A stretch of DNA of 64,000 nt, from contig JAHBSM010000006.1 of NCBI GenBank assembly GCA_019639115.1, positions 124,001 to 188,000 of the forward strand, in the 5' to 3' direction. The notes under the pieces are model-generated. The model was not told the origin of the DNA. It searched no databases and worked only from the letters and a program-made list of their open reading frames with translations. This DNA comes from Acidobacteriota bacterium. GTDB taxonomy: Bacteria > Acidobacteriota > Blastocatellia > Pyrinomonadales > Pyrinomonadaceae. The translations under genes and the position numbers were made by a program. Below, one piece after another: positions 1-7,718 of the stretch. Position 1 is the stretch's first letter, and every line of letters begins with the position of its first letter.

Positions 1-539
1 GACGAACGCAGACGCCAATCCTTTTTACCGGTCATCGGGTCGATAGGTATCTCGCGGAGATAGACCTTCTTCAACTCCTTGGCATCATTGATCTCAGACG
101 CTTGCTTAGTTCCCTCACCGATGCCGCTGCCGCCTGTGATATTGAGCCCTCGGGGTTTGACCTTGACGCCTTCGACCAGGATATCAAGCGTTGGCGGATA
201 TCGGTCCAGATTATCAGTTTCGAAGATCTTACAGTCGTCGATCACGGCACGGCTCCTGGGATCCGACGGTATGTTGCCGCCCTGTGCGACAGCAGCCGGA
301 TTTCCGCTTACGACCGAACCCTGCGGACACGCTCCATAGCTGTCGCGCTTGAACTCATCGATCGCCATCCGGATCATCCTGAGCGACTCCCTTAGCCGCA
401 CCTCGCGATCCCGTTTGACCGAATTCTCTACCAACGGGATAGAACCCATCACAAGCACCGCCAAAATGCTCATCGTGGCGATCATCTCGAGCAGGCTGTA
501 TCCCGCATCGGGCCTCGGATGGGTCGTATCTTTGGTCAT
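1..539 (-). CDS. Type II secretion/type IV pilus pseudopilin (GspG-like), 3' part beyond the window
   Basis: About 179 residues are visible and the gene runs off the left edge. The N-terminus has a prepilin signature: a short polar leader, Gly13 as the cleavage position, then YSLLE with Glu at mature position +5, followed by a hydrophobic helix of about 20 residues. The rest is an elongated pseudopilin-like domain; near its end RYPPTL and PIDPMTGKKDW resemble the segments found in GspG-type proteins. A prepilin peptidase would cut the leader and the protein would join an inner-membrane pseudopilus. It starts 15 bp after the secretin stop on the same strand, so the two are probably co-transcribed and belong to one apparatus. 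No strong Shine-Dalgarno is seen before the ATG. The family call is firm; whether it serves a secretion or a pilus system is not resolved. Confidence 0.8.
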   Translation of the reverse strand, partial: MTKDTTHPRPDAGYSLLEMIATMSILAVLVMGSIPLVENSVKRDREVRLRESLRMIRMAIDEFKRDSYGACPQGSVVSGNPAAVAQGGNIPSDPRSRAVIDDCKIFETDNLDRYPPTLDILVEGVKVKPRGLNITGGSGIGEGTKQASEINDAKELKKVYLREIPIDPMTGKKDWRLRS

Positions 540-554
540 AGTTTAGCTACGAGC

Positions 555-2966
555 CTAACGGCTGACAATGATCGAGAAGTTGCGTCCATCGGCCGTCATC
601 ATATTCAAAAGGTCGCGGTCGAACGCGATCTCGGGCCGGCCTTCGACCAGCGCTTCGACCTCGATATATACAAGCACTTCTTCCATCTCGGCTGACATGC
701 CGCCTGGAGCCGCGATCGCAATATTCGTCTTTCCTCCCTGATTCAGGAACGGTGTGACCGGTGAATTGGCCCTCAGCCCGAAGGCATCGCCCAGTGCCAC
801 GCTCCTGACGACAAGTTTTGCGGCGTCATATCTCAGCCCCATAACGGCCGAGGTCATTTCGCCGCCTGCCGTGAAATAAACAGGTATCTTTGCGCGTTCG
901 CCGGCTTTGAGTACGCTCGGAGCCTCGATCCTCAGTGTAGCCTCGCTCGCCGACGCCGACGGAGATGTCGGCCGATCCGCGGTCTGATTGAGCGTTATCG
1001 AACGAGCCGAAGAGTCGATAGGCCTGAGCACAGGCGTTCCCTTTGCCGGGACCTCGATCACTGGCCCGCTTGATGACGCTGTCGCAGCGGAGTCCGTACG
1101 AACATAGGCCGGAGCCTCCGTTTCCCGATCCGGGAGTTGGACCTCGGCGTCAGTTGGCGTTCGTCTCGCTGCGGCGAGCATCTCCATGCGCTCCTCGTCT
1201 ATGATCATCGCTTCCAGCAATCCGCTTGTCGGTGTAGCAAGGCTTCCTGTCGGCTGCTCGATCTCGTCCTCAGGCAAAATTGCCGGTGCTCTTATCACGC
1301 GCGGAGTGATCGCTATCACGATATCCACCTGCCTGTTGTCGCGGGTCGGGGCAGTAAAAAGCCGTCCGAGGATCGGGATGAGGCCGACAAGCGGCAGGCC
1401 CGTGCGGCCGCGCGTCTCGACGCCCTGCGCAACACTTGCCAGAAGGAGCGTTTTGTTGTTCTGCACACGAGCTGTGCCCTTGATCACGCGTTCGGTGAAA
1501 GTAGGGGTCAGCGTTGAGGCTCCTGCCACATCCTTGGATTCGATCTCCATCGCGACCTGTACATCCTGATTCGGAAATACGAGAGGTTTGAATTTCAAAG
1601 TCAGTCCGACCTGCTCGTAATTGATCACGTCCGAAACGACCCCGGAACCAGTGTTGTTGCCGGTTTGGAATGTAGCGGTCCGAACAGGCACGCGTTGGCC
1701 TATTCGTGCGGAAGAATCCTCATTGTTGAACGCGTGGATCTGGGTCGAAGCTATGAGTTTCGTATTCGACTTGCTCTGAAGTGCAGTAAAGTTGCTCACC
1801 GGCAGCCCAAGCGCGATGCCGAGTGCGTCAGCACCGGTGAACGGCAGTTTCGTTGTGATCGGAGCAGTAGGCCCGTCGCGAACGATCGGGAATCCCACGC
1901 CGCCCAGGTTCCTCAATGTGCCGTTGTCACCCGCTGTGCCGATCTGATTGCCGAACTGAAGCAGGTCGTTCTTGTTGACCTCGTAAATTGCGACGTCCAT
2001 TACGACCTCGGCTCGGTCCTTGTCCAAAGCCTGGATCAACCGGCCGATGATCGCGATATTCTCCGACGTGTCGCGGATCGTGATGCTGTTTGTCGAGTCG
2101 TCAGTCAGCACGATCGTCTGCGTACGCCCGGGCTGGGCTGGAATTGCCGTTTGAACGACCTTTGCCACGTCCTTTGGATTTGCGTTCGCCAGATAGTAGG
2201 TCCGCAGTACGAGCTGCTGCAGATTGTTGCGACGGTTATTGCCGGCCACAAGTATCGTTCTCGGGCCCACCTTCTGAAAGAAAAGTCCTTCCTGTAGAAA
2301 TATATAGTCGAGAGCGCGGGCTGAGGTCACGTTCTTCAATTCGATCTTGACCTTGCGCGTATCCAGCCTCGATTCCGTGTCGAACAGAACGTTCAGGTCC
2401 AGGTCCCGGGCAAGTTCCTTAATGATGAACTGAAGATCGACACCCGACGGAAACGGAACGTCACGGAGCTTTTCAAGTCTTTGAGTCACCTGCGGCGGCA
2501 GTTGGTTCGATGTGAATCCGGCCGGCTGAAACTTTGCTCGCTCCGGCCCGACTCCGCCTTTCTTGTCGCCGGGGGCGACCGTCTCCTGCTGGAGTCTGAC
2601 CATCCGCTCCATCTCAGACTTTGCAAGTTCATTGGTCGGATCGAAGGCATAAGCCTTTCGAAATGCGTTATAAGCGCCCTCGTAGTCTTTCTCTTTCGCG
2701 GCGAGCGTCCCTCGTTTGATATACATCTGCGATGCCATGAATGTGGCTCGCTGCAGATGCAGCCGGTATTCCGGATTCTTTGGATTCTCGTTGACAGCAA
2801 GCGCAAATTCCTCGCTGGCTTTATCCCATTCCTCCGCAACCTCATGTTTCATCCCGCGTTTGAAATGCTTCTTTCCGTCACCGAGACCCAAAGCAAAAGC
2901 GGGTGAAAGCATCGACGCTATCATCATCAGGCTGATAAGTACGCTGAACGATCTTGAGAATCTCAT
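555..2966 (-). CDS. Secretin (GspD/PilQ family) with N-terminal TPR and C-terminal cohesin-like domain
   Basis: An 803-residue outer-membrane secretin. I place the start at 2966 because a Sec signal peptide (MRFSRSF, then a hydrophobic run ending SPAFA) begins there; an upstream extension to 3110 has no signal-like sequence. Order of parts: signal peptide 1-25; TPR-like helices about 28-125, with AFDPTNELAKSEM typical; secretin N-domains about 165-330, including LARDLDLNVLFD and DDSTNSITIRDT; the secretin homology region about 380-560, with RVPVRTATFQ and TGLPLVGLIPILGRLF; a Pro/Thr/Ser-rich linker; and a C-terminal beta-rich cohesin-like domain of about 120 residues. The protein should form a gated channel for a pilus or type II system together with the pseudopilin just downstream. 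The cohesin-like tail is seen in secretins of some Acidobacteria and Deltaproteobacteria and may mediate envelope contacts (inference). Confidence 0.88.
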   Translation of the reverse strand: MRFSRSFSVLISLMMIASMLSPAFALGLGDGKKHFKRGMKHEVAEEWDKASEEFALAVNENPKNPEYRLHLQRATFMASQMYIKRGTLAAKEKDYEGAYNAFRKAYAFDPTNELAKSEMERMVRLQQETVAPGDKKGGVGPERAKFQPAGFTSNQLPPQVTQRLEKLRDVPFPSGVDLQFIIKELARDLDLNVLFDTESRLDTRKVKIELKNVTSARALDYIFLQEGLFFQKVGPRTILVAGNNRRNNLQQLVLRTYYLANANPKDVAKVVQTAIPAQPGRTQTIVLTDDSTNSITIRDTSENIAIIGRLIQALDKDRAEVVMDVAIYEVNKNDLLQFGNQIGTAGDNGTLRNLGGVGFPIVRDGPTAPITTKLPFTGADALGIALGLPVSNFTALQSKSNTKLIASTQIHAFNNEDSSARIGQRVPVRTATFQTGNNTGSGVVSDVINYEQVGLTLKFKPLVFPNQDVQVAMEIESKDVAGASTLTPTFTERVIKGTARVQNNKTLLLASVAQGVETRGRTGLPLVGLIPILGRLFTAPTRDNRQVDIVIAITPRVIRAPAILPEDEIEQPTGSLATPTSGLLEAMIIDEERMEMLAAARRTPTDAEVQLPDRETEAPAYVRTDSAATASSSGPVIEVPAKGTPVLRPIDSSARSITLNQTADRPTSPSASASEATLRIEAPSVLKAGERAKIPVYFTAGGEMTSAVMGLRYDAAKLVVRSVALGDAFGLRANSPVTPFLNQGGKTNIAIAAPGGMSAEMEEVLVYIEVEALVEGRPEIAFDRDLLNMMTADGRNFSIIVSR

Positions 2967-3149
2967 ATGTTTGTTTTGGTCGGTATGCGTCCCGGGGGCC
3001 GCTGTAGAACTCGCCGGTTGATACCACGAATCATTCCCGTCAAAGTTGCAAAAGTTCGACTCTGTGGCCAAATGAGGATCAAAAGATGATTTTCGTCCCG
3101 ATCGCGGCAAAAATCAACTCGTACAATAGGATAGATGTCTTTGGTTTAA

Positions 3150-4388
3150 CTATTTGATCATCTGCCGCCGGAGATAATCGAGTGCGGCCTGGCTTGTACG
3201 CCACCGGATAAGGTAACGGTCACCCGGGAGCTTCAATCCGATCGATCGCGTTCCTGCCGGTCCTGAGTAGCCGATAAAGACGGTCCCAACCGGCTTTTCT
3301 TCACTTCCGCCATCGGGTCCGGCTACGCCTGTGATCGAAACGGCGTGGTCGGTTCGGGCGCGTTCACGCATTCCGGCCGCCATTGCTTCGGCACATTCTG
3401 CGCTGACAGCACCGTGCGTTCCTATCACTTCGGCAGGTACTCCGAGAGTCCGTATCTTCGCTTCGTTAGCATAAGTTACGGCACCTTCGACGAAATACCG
3501 ACTCGAACCGGGCACCTCGGTCAGCCGCCTGGCAACGAGCCCACCGGTGCAGCTTTCGGCGGTCGAGACCGTCTCGCCGCGCTCTGTAAGCAGCCGGCCT
3601 ACGACCATCTCCATGGATTCACCATCGGTCGAGAAGACCGCTTTGCCTAAAGCCGCAGCAAGCTCGTCCGCGAGTTCGGCAGCACGTATAGCCGCAGCCT
3701 CCGCCGTCTCAGACCTCGCGGCAAGGTGTATCTCGACCTCACTTTTGTTGAACAGGATCGATGTGGCGATATCGCTGTAACGGGAGTATATCGGAGCTGC
3801 GATCTCGTCAACAGCCGATTCACCCATGCCTGAGACCTTCAGCACACGGCGCGCCGAGTACACTTCGCTCGCGGTCGCTTTCAGCCGCGGCAGCACATGA
3901 TGCTCGAACATCGGCTGATTCTCGCGAGGCGGACCGGGGAGCACGACGAGCATCTTGCCGCTATCTTCGAACAGCATCCCGACGGCCGATCCGTGAGGAT
4001 TCGGCAGCACCTCGGCACCATCGATCACATAAGCCTGCCGCTTGTTGATCTCCGGCATCTCGCGGCCCCAGCCACGAAAGCGCTCCCGGAGCAGCGTTTC
4101 GATCTCGTCGTGGTAAACAAGAGCGCGCCCTATCGCCTTCGCCGTGAATTCACGAGTGATATCGTCCGACGTAGGCCCAAGCCCGCCGGTCGTTATCACG
4201 ATATCGGACCGCTTGAACGCATCACGGACCGTCTCCTCGAGCCGTCCGCCGTCGTCGCCGACAATGGTCTTGAGCATCACCTCGATGCCAATATCGTTCA
4301 GTTTTTCCGTCAGCCAAAGGCTGTTGGTGTCGGTCTTGAATGGCGTCAACAGCTCCGAACCGATCGCAATGATCTCAGCGGTCGTCAT
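3150..4388 (-). CDS. cinA: CinA-family nicotinamide-nucleotide amidohydrolase/competence-damage protein
   Basis: A 412-residue protein with the full two-domain CinA layout. Residues about 1-170 form the MoCF/MoaB-like domain (AEIIAIGSELL, TTGGLGPTSDDITRE, LPGPPRE). Residues about 255-412 form the CinA C-terminal domain (STAESCTGGLVARRLTEVPGSS, SITGVAGPDGG), which in characterised homologues deamidates NMN as part of pyridine nucleotide salvage. A GTG lies one codon upstream at 4391, but the ATG at 4388 overlaps the stop of the upstream peptidase gene (TGATG), the usual form of translational coupling. It forms a short operon with that gene. Nothing in the sequence ties it directly to competence beyond the neighbouring pilus-type genes. 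Confidence 0.93.
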   Translation of the reverse strand: MTTAEIIAIGSELLTPFKTDTNSLWLTEKLNDIGIEVMLKTIVGDDGGRLEETVRDAFKRSDIVITTGGLGPTSDDITREFTAKAIGRALVYHDEIETLLRERFRGWGREMPEINKRQAYVIDGAEVLPNPHGSAVGMLFEDSGKMLVVLPGPPRENQPMFEHHVLPRLKATASEVYSARRVLKVSGMGESAVDEIAAPIYSRYSDIATSILFNKSEVEIHLAARSETAEAAAIRAAELADELAAALGKAVFSTDGESMEMVVGRLLTERGETVSTAESCTGGLVARRLTEVPGSSRYFVEGAVTYANEAKIRTLGVPAEVIGTHGAVSAECAEAMAAGMRERARTDHAVSITGVAGPDGGSEEKPVGTVFIGYSGPAGTRSIGLKLPGDRYLIRWRTSQAALDYLRRQMIK

Positions 4389-5485
4389 CACTGGGCGTAT
4401 ATCTCAACGACAGGCTTGCCGTCGGGTCCAATGTAGGCACGATACATTCCGTCGGAATTGAACGAGATCGCCATATTGCCAAACTTATCGATCGCTATGA
4501 TCCCACCGTCGCCGCCAAGTTTCTGGAGCTTTTGCTTGATAACAAGGTCGGCTGCCGCCTGTATAGGCATGGCCCGATACTCCATCAGAGCTCCGATGTC
4601 GCGGGCTACGCCGAGCCTTATAAAGAATTCGCCCCAACCGGTCGCTGAGACCGCACACGAATCGTTGTTAGCATAGGTCCCGGCACCGATGATCGGAGCG
4701 TCTCCTACGCGGCCATAACGTTTGTTGGTCATTCCGCCGGTTGAAGTGCCCGCGGCAAGATCGCCGAATTTGTCCAGAGCAACCGCACCAACGGTCCCGA
4801 ACCGATTCTCGGGGAGCGAACGAGCAGGCAGTTCGGCAACCGACGGCTTGGTCGGCTCATTGGCCTTTGCTTTTTGCTGCTCCTCTTCTTTGATCACAAG
4901 CTGGAGGGCATCCCAGCGGGCCTGTGTCCAAAAATATTTCTCATCGACCAGATCGATGTTCTGCTCCTTGGCAAATTTTTCGGCGCCTTCGCCAACCATC
5001 ATTACGTGCGGGCTGCGTTCCATCACGGCACGAGCCAGCGTGATCGGGTTTTTTACGTGTCGAAGTCCGGCGACGGCACCGGCGGCCAGTGTCTTGCCGT
5101 TCATGATCGAAGCGTCAAGCTCGTTCTTTCCGTCATTGGTGAAAACGGCGCCCTTGCCAGCGTTAAAGAGCGGCGAATCCTCGAGTATCCGTATCGCAGC
5201 TTCGACGGCATCGAGGCCCGGTTTGCCGGCCTGCAGAAGTTTGTAGCCTGCCAGCACGGCCTCTTCTAACTTAGCCTTGTATTCGCGTTCGCGTTCGGGC
5301 GAGAGCGAGCCCTTCGGGATCACTCCTGCTCCGCCGTGGATCATGAATCCGAGCTTCGGGTTCTGAGGCGATTGGAGTTGTTTGATCTCGGCAAATCCGC
5401 CTTTCTGAGACGGCGACGCGACCGGCAGCACCAGAAGTGCGGCCATGAGAGATAATGCAGCTATTCCTTTCATAGATGACCTCAT
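4388..5485 (-). CDS. Secreted isoaspartyl peptidase/L-asparaginase (plant-type Ntn hydrolase)
   Basis: A 365-residue Ntn-hydrolase of the IaaA/EcAIII family with an N-terminal signal peptide (hydrophobic run about residues 7-23), so it should act in the periplasm. Family landmarks are MIHGGAG near 48-54, the autocleavage and nucleophile site FGTVGAVAL with Thr231, TSTGGMTNK, and GDAPIIGAGTYA. The enzyme matures by self-cleavage before Thr231 and hydrolyses beta-aspartyl dipeptides and asparagine. The segment before the cleavage site has a Lys/Glu-rich stretch (about 198-215), as in the flexible linker of relatives. It overlaps the cinA start by one base. A second, signal-less paralogue lies at 47248-48186 beside cyanophycin genes, so this copy probably handles exported or scavenged peptides (inference). 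Met5 is a possible alternative start. Confidence 0.9.
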   Translation of the reverse strand: MRSSMKGIAALSLMAALLVLPVASPSQKGGFAEIKQLQSPQNPKLGFMIHGGAGVIPKGSLSPEREREYKAKLEEAVLAGYKLLQAGKPGLDAVEAAIRILEDSPLFNAGKGAVFTNDGKNELDASIMNGKTLAAGAVAGLRHVKNPITLARAVMERSPHVMMVGEGAEKFAKEQNIDLVDEKYFWTQARWDALQLVIKEEEQQKAKANEPTKPSVAELPARSLPENRFGTVGAVALDKFGDLAAGTSTGGMTNKRYGRVGDAPIIGAGTYANNDSCAVSATGWGEFFIRLGVARDIGALMEYRAMPIQAAADLVIKQKLQKLGGDGGIIAIDKFGNMAISFNSDGMYRAYIGPDGKPVVEIYAQ

Positions 5486-5516
5486 TCGAGACTTTATGGC
5501 CTTAGATTATCACATC

Positions 5517-6821
5517 TCAAGCCTGTAGATGTTCTGTCCGGAAAGCCGCAAAAGCGTCGTTCACGACAAGCTCAGCAACCTCTTCCTTTGCCCACGGAGA
5601 GTATCCGTTCGCCGGGTCGGCGACCTCAGCGACGAACGTGTCCCAGCCGATCCATCGCACAGCAGCGACCTCGTCGGGATTCGGCCGCGGCTCGTTGTCG
5701 GTGCACCCGACAAGAACGGGACAGATCTCGTACTCTACGATCCCGTCGAGTTCCGCTCGATATCTGAAATCGGGAAGCATCATTGTGAGCTCGACGCCGG
5801 ATAACCCGAGTTCATATTTCAGACGCCGCCGTGCTGCGGCTTCGACCGTTTCATGCATTTTGACGTGACCGCAGCACGAATTGGACCAGACGCCCGGCCA
5901 GGTTTTTTTGTGCAGAGCACGCTGCTGGAGCAAGGTCTCGCCGCGGCTGTTGAAGATGAAGATCGAGAAGGCGGAATGCAGCCGCGTATCGCCGTGATGG
6001 GCCGCTAACTTCTCTTCGGTGCCGATCGGCGTACCATCGTCATCGACGTAAACGATGCGTTCGTCAAAATGAAAATGAAACCGCCGCCACCAAACCATCA
6101 TCGCGGTAATGACGGCAAATCCGGCCGCAGCGGGCCACAACATCCCGCCGAAAACAGCTATCGCCGCCCAAAATACGATCATTAGAAAGGCGCTCGACGC
6201 AAGTTGAACCGGGACTGGCAGCAACGGCGTTTTTAACAAAAGAAATGCTTCTATCAACGCCGCTCCGATCAAGCCGCTGACGAGCCAGCCGAGAAAATTC
6301 GACACCGGCACGCCGTAAAATACGCCGCCGCCTTCGTATTGCCAAAACCCGAGCCGCACGGCTCCGGGATCGAGAACTAGATCGAATATCATCGTGGTCC
6401 CGGCGGCTGCGGCGGCACGCAGGACGGCGTTCGAAAAGATCGTCGCCGCGATCGCCCACGCCCCGGCCATCAGCGGCGACCACGCAAGGAAGACCGTCCA
6501 CGGAGTTACACCAAAGAGTTTGCCGCCGAGCAATTCCGAATAACCGAAATGCCCGTACGGGAATCCAGTAAAGATCGCCAACGTCTCAATTCCCAGCGCA
6601 TAGAACCCGAGCAACGCCCACAGAACGGCCGCATCACGCCAGCCAAGCCACCAACGCGAAGCCCACATCGCCGGCAGTGCGAACAGAACCACATTCAGCC
6701 CCGACAGCCAATGCGACCACGACGGCAACTCGACATTGACCATGAAGAATGCTCCGGCCGCAAGGAACATCACGACGCAGAAGAATATGGCCAGCTCTGT
6801 CTTAGAATATTTGGCGAACAT
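5517..6821 (-). CDS. Fusion: CruF-type carotenoid 1',2'-hydratase (PF04240) + type 1 isopentenyl-diphosphate isomerase
   Basis: One uninterrupted 434-residue reading frame. Residues 1-245 are an integral membrane domain with about seven hydrophobic segments and the conserved pattern of the carotenoid biosynthesis/CruF family (GIETLAIFTGFPYGHFGYS, TPWTVFLAWSPLMAG, FDLVLDPGAVRLGFWQY). Residues about 250-430 are a soluble NUDIX-fold IDI: LHSAFSIFIFNSRGE, TWPGVWSNSCCGH with the expected catalytic Cys317, and VEYEICPV carrying the catalytic Glu. CruF hydrates the ends of acyclic carotenoids; IDI interconverts IPP and DMAPP. The C-terminal domain would face the cytosol. It is divergent from the UbiA-type gene and near crtI and crtB. 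Both halves keep their key residues, so both may be active. I do not know this fusion as an established family. Confidence 0.85.
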   Translation of the reverse strand: MFAKYSKTELAIFFCVVMFLAAGAFFMVNVELPSWSHWLSGLNVVLFALPAMWASRWWLGWRDAAVLWALLGFYALGIETLAIFTGFPYGHFGYSELLGGKLFGVTPWTVFLAWSPLMAGAWAIAATIFSNAVLRAAAAAGTTMIFDLVLDPGAVRLGFWQYEGGGVFYGVPVSNFLGWLVSGLIGAALIEAFLLLKTPLLPVPVQLASSAFLMIVFWAAIAVFGGMLWPAAAGFAVITAMMVWWRRFHFHFDERIVYVDDDGTPIGTEEKLAAHHGDTRLHSAFSIFIFNSRGETLLQQRALHKKTWPGVWSNSCCGHVKMHETVEAAARRRLKYELGLSGVELTMMLPDFRYRAELDGIVEYEICPVLVGCTDNEPRPNPDEVAAVRWIGWDTFVAEVADPANGYSPWAKEEVAELVVNDAFAAFRTEHLQA

Positions 6822-6842
6822 GGTTCAGTTGCCGAGAATTGT

Positions 6843-6862
6843 CAATTAATAATTACTAATTG
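6843..6862. promoter_or_regulatory. AT-rich inverted repeat between the divergent cruF-idi and prenyltransferase genes
   Basis: CAATTA and TAATTG form inverted arms around 8 bases in the 54-bp gap between two divergent carotenoid genes. This gap must carry both promoters or operators. I see no convincing sigma-70 hexamer pair, so the role as an operator is only a suggestion. Confidence 0.25.
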
Positions 6863-6875
6863 ATAATTGCATCCA

Positions 6876-7718
6876 ATGCCAGACATCTCATTTTTGCTAA
6901 AGGTCAGTCGTCCGCGATTCTGGTTCTATATTCTCGGGCCGTATCTCGTCGGGCTCGTTGCGGCAGCATCTGATCTAAGCGAATTATGGCATTGGTCGTA
7001 TCTTGCTCTCGCGATATATTTTCTCTATCCCGCCAACTTGCTGATATACGGCGTCAACGATATTTTTGACTACGAGACCGACCGCCTGAACGAGAAAAAG
7101 GTCAACTACGAAGCTCTCGTTCTTCCCGACCGCCGCCGAGAACTTTGGGTCGCGATCATGGTAACTAATCTGCCGTTTCTCGCGATCGCGTTTTATGCTA
7201 ATCAGTCAGCTGTTATCGCGTTGGCGGCATTTCTGATCTTATCTATCTTCTATTCCGCACCGCCGATCCGTGCGAAAACTAAGCCATTTCTCGATTCCGC
7301 TTTCAATCTGTTGTATGCAATGCCCGGCTTTTTCGGATATTCCCTATTGGCGGGCGAATTTGCTCCGGCTGCTTTGGTCGTCGCAGCACTTTGTTGGACC
7401 GCCGCGATGCACGCTTATTCGGCAATTCCCGACATCGAGGCTGACAAGCAGGCCGGCATCTCTACGATCGCTACTGTTTGCGGCCAATACGGCACGATCG
7501 CCATATGTTTGGTCCTCTATACGATATCGGCAATTCTGTCGGCTCCTTATCTCGGATTTGCCAGCCTGACGCTGGGGCTAGCTTACGTGCTGCTGATGCT
7601 GGCCTCGTTCTATTCAGCAAAACACGGTCGAATCTTCAAACTCTACAAAACATTCCCGCTGATCAACGTCGCCGCCGGCTTTGTTCTGTTCTGGACCGTC
7701 GCTCTTTCAAAGCTGTGA
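6876..7718 (+). CDS. UbiA-superfamily prenyltransferase, probable lycopene elongase (LyeJ/CrtEb-like)
   Basis: A 280-residue polytopic protein with the UbiA motifs NDIFDYETDRLNEKK (first Asp-rich motif) and SAIPDIEADKQAG (second), which bind the prenyl diphosphate through magnesium. The start SRPRFWFYILGPYLVG and YFLYPANLLIYGVND resemble carotenoid elongases of haloarchaea and actinobacteria more than UbiA or MenA. Such enzymes add C5 units to lycopene to give C50 carotenoids. I use the ATG at 6876; a TTG at 6867 is less likely. The gene diverges from the CruF-IDI fusion and its 3' end overlaps the convergent desaturase gene by 12 bp. Context with CruF supports an acyclic C50 pathway, and the fused IDI would help supply the C5 donor (inference). 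A generic prenyltransferase remains possible. Confidence 0.75.
   Translation: MPDISFLLKVSRPRFWFYILGPYLVGLVAAASDLSELWHWSYLALAIYFLYPANLLIYGVNDIFDYETDRLNEKKVNYEALVLPDRRRELWVAIMVTNLPFLAIAFYANQSAVIALAAFLILSIFYSAPPIRAKTKPFLDSAFNLLYAMPGFFGYSLLAGEFAPAALVVAALCWTAAMHAYSAIPDIEADKQAGISTIATVCGQYGTIAICLVLYTISAILSAPYLGFASLTLGLAYVLLMLASFYSAKHGRIFKLYKTFPLINVAAGFVLFWTVALSKL

Noticed and set aside
1665..2297. 210-residue plus-strand ORF opposite the secretin gene
   Set aside because: Antisense shadow with no recognisable domain; the minus-strand secretin is certain.
6064..6501. Arg-rich ORF on the minus strand inside the CruF-IDI gene
   Set aside because: A frame shadow of a strongly supported gene on the same strand; low-complexity Arg/Ser composition.
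6876..7718. MenA/UbiA quinone prenyltransferase
   Set aside because: Possible by fold, but the SRPRFW start, the YGVND motif context and carotenoid neighbours favour an elongase.
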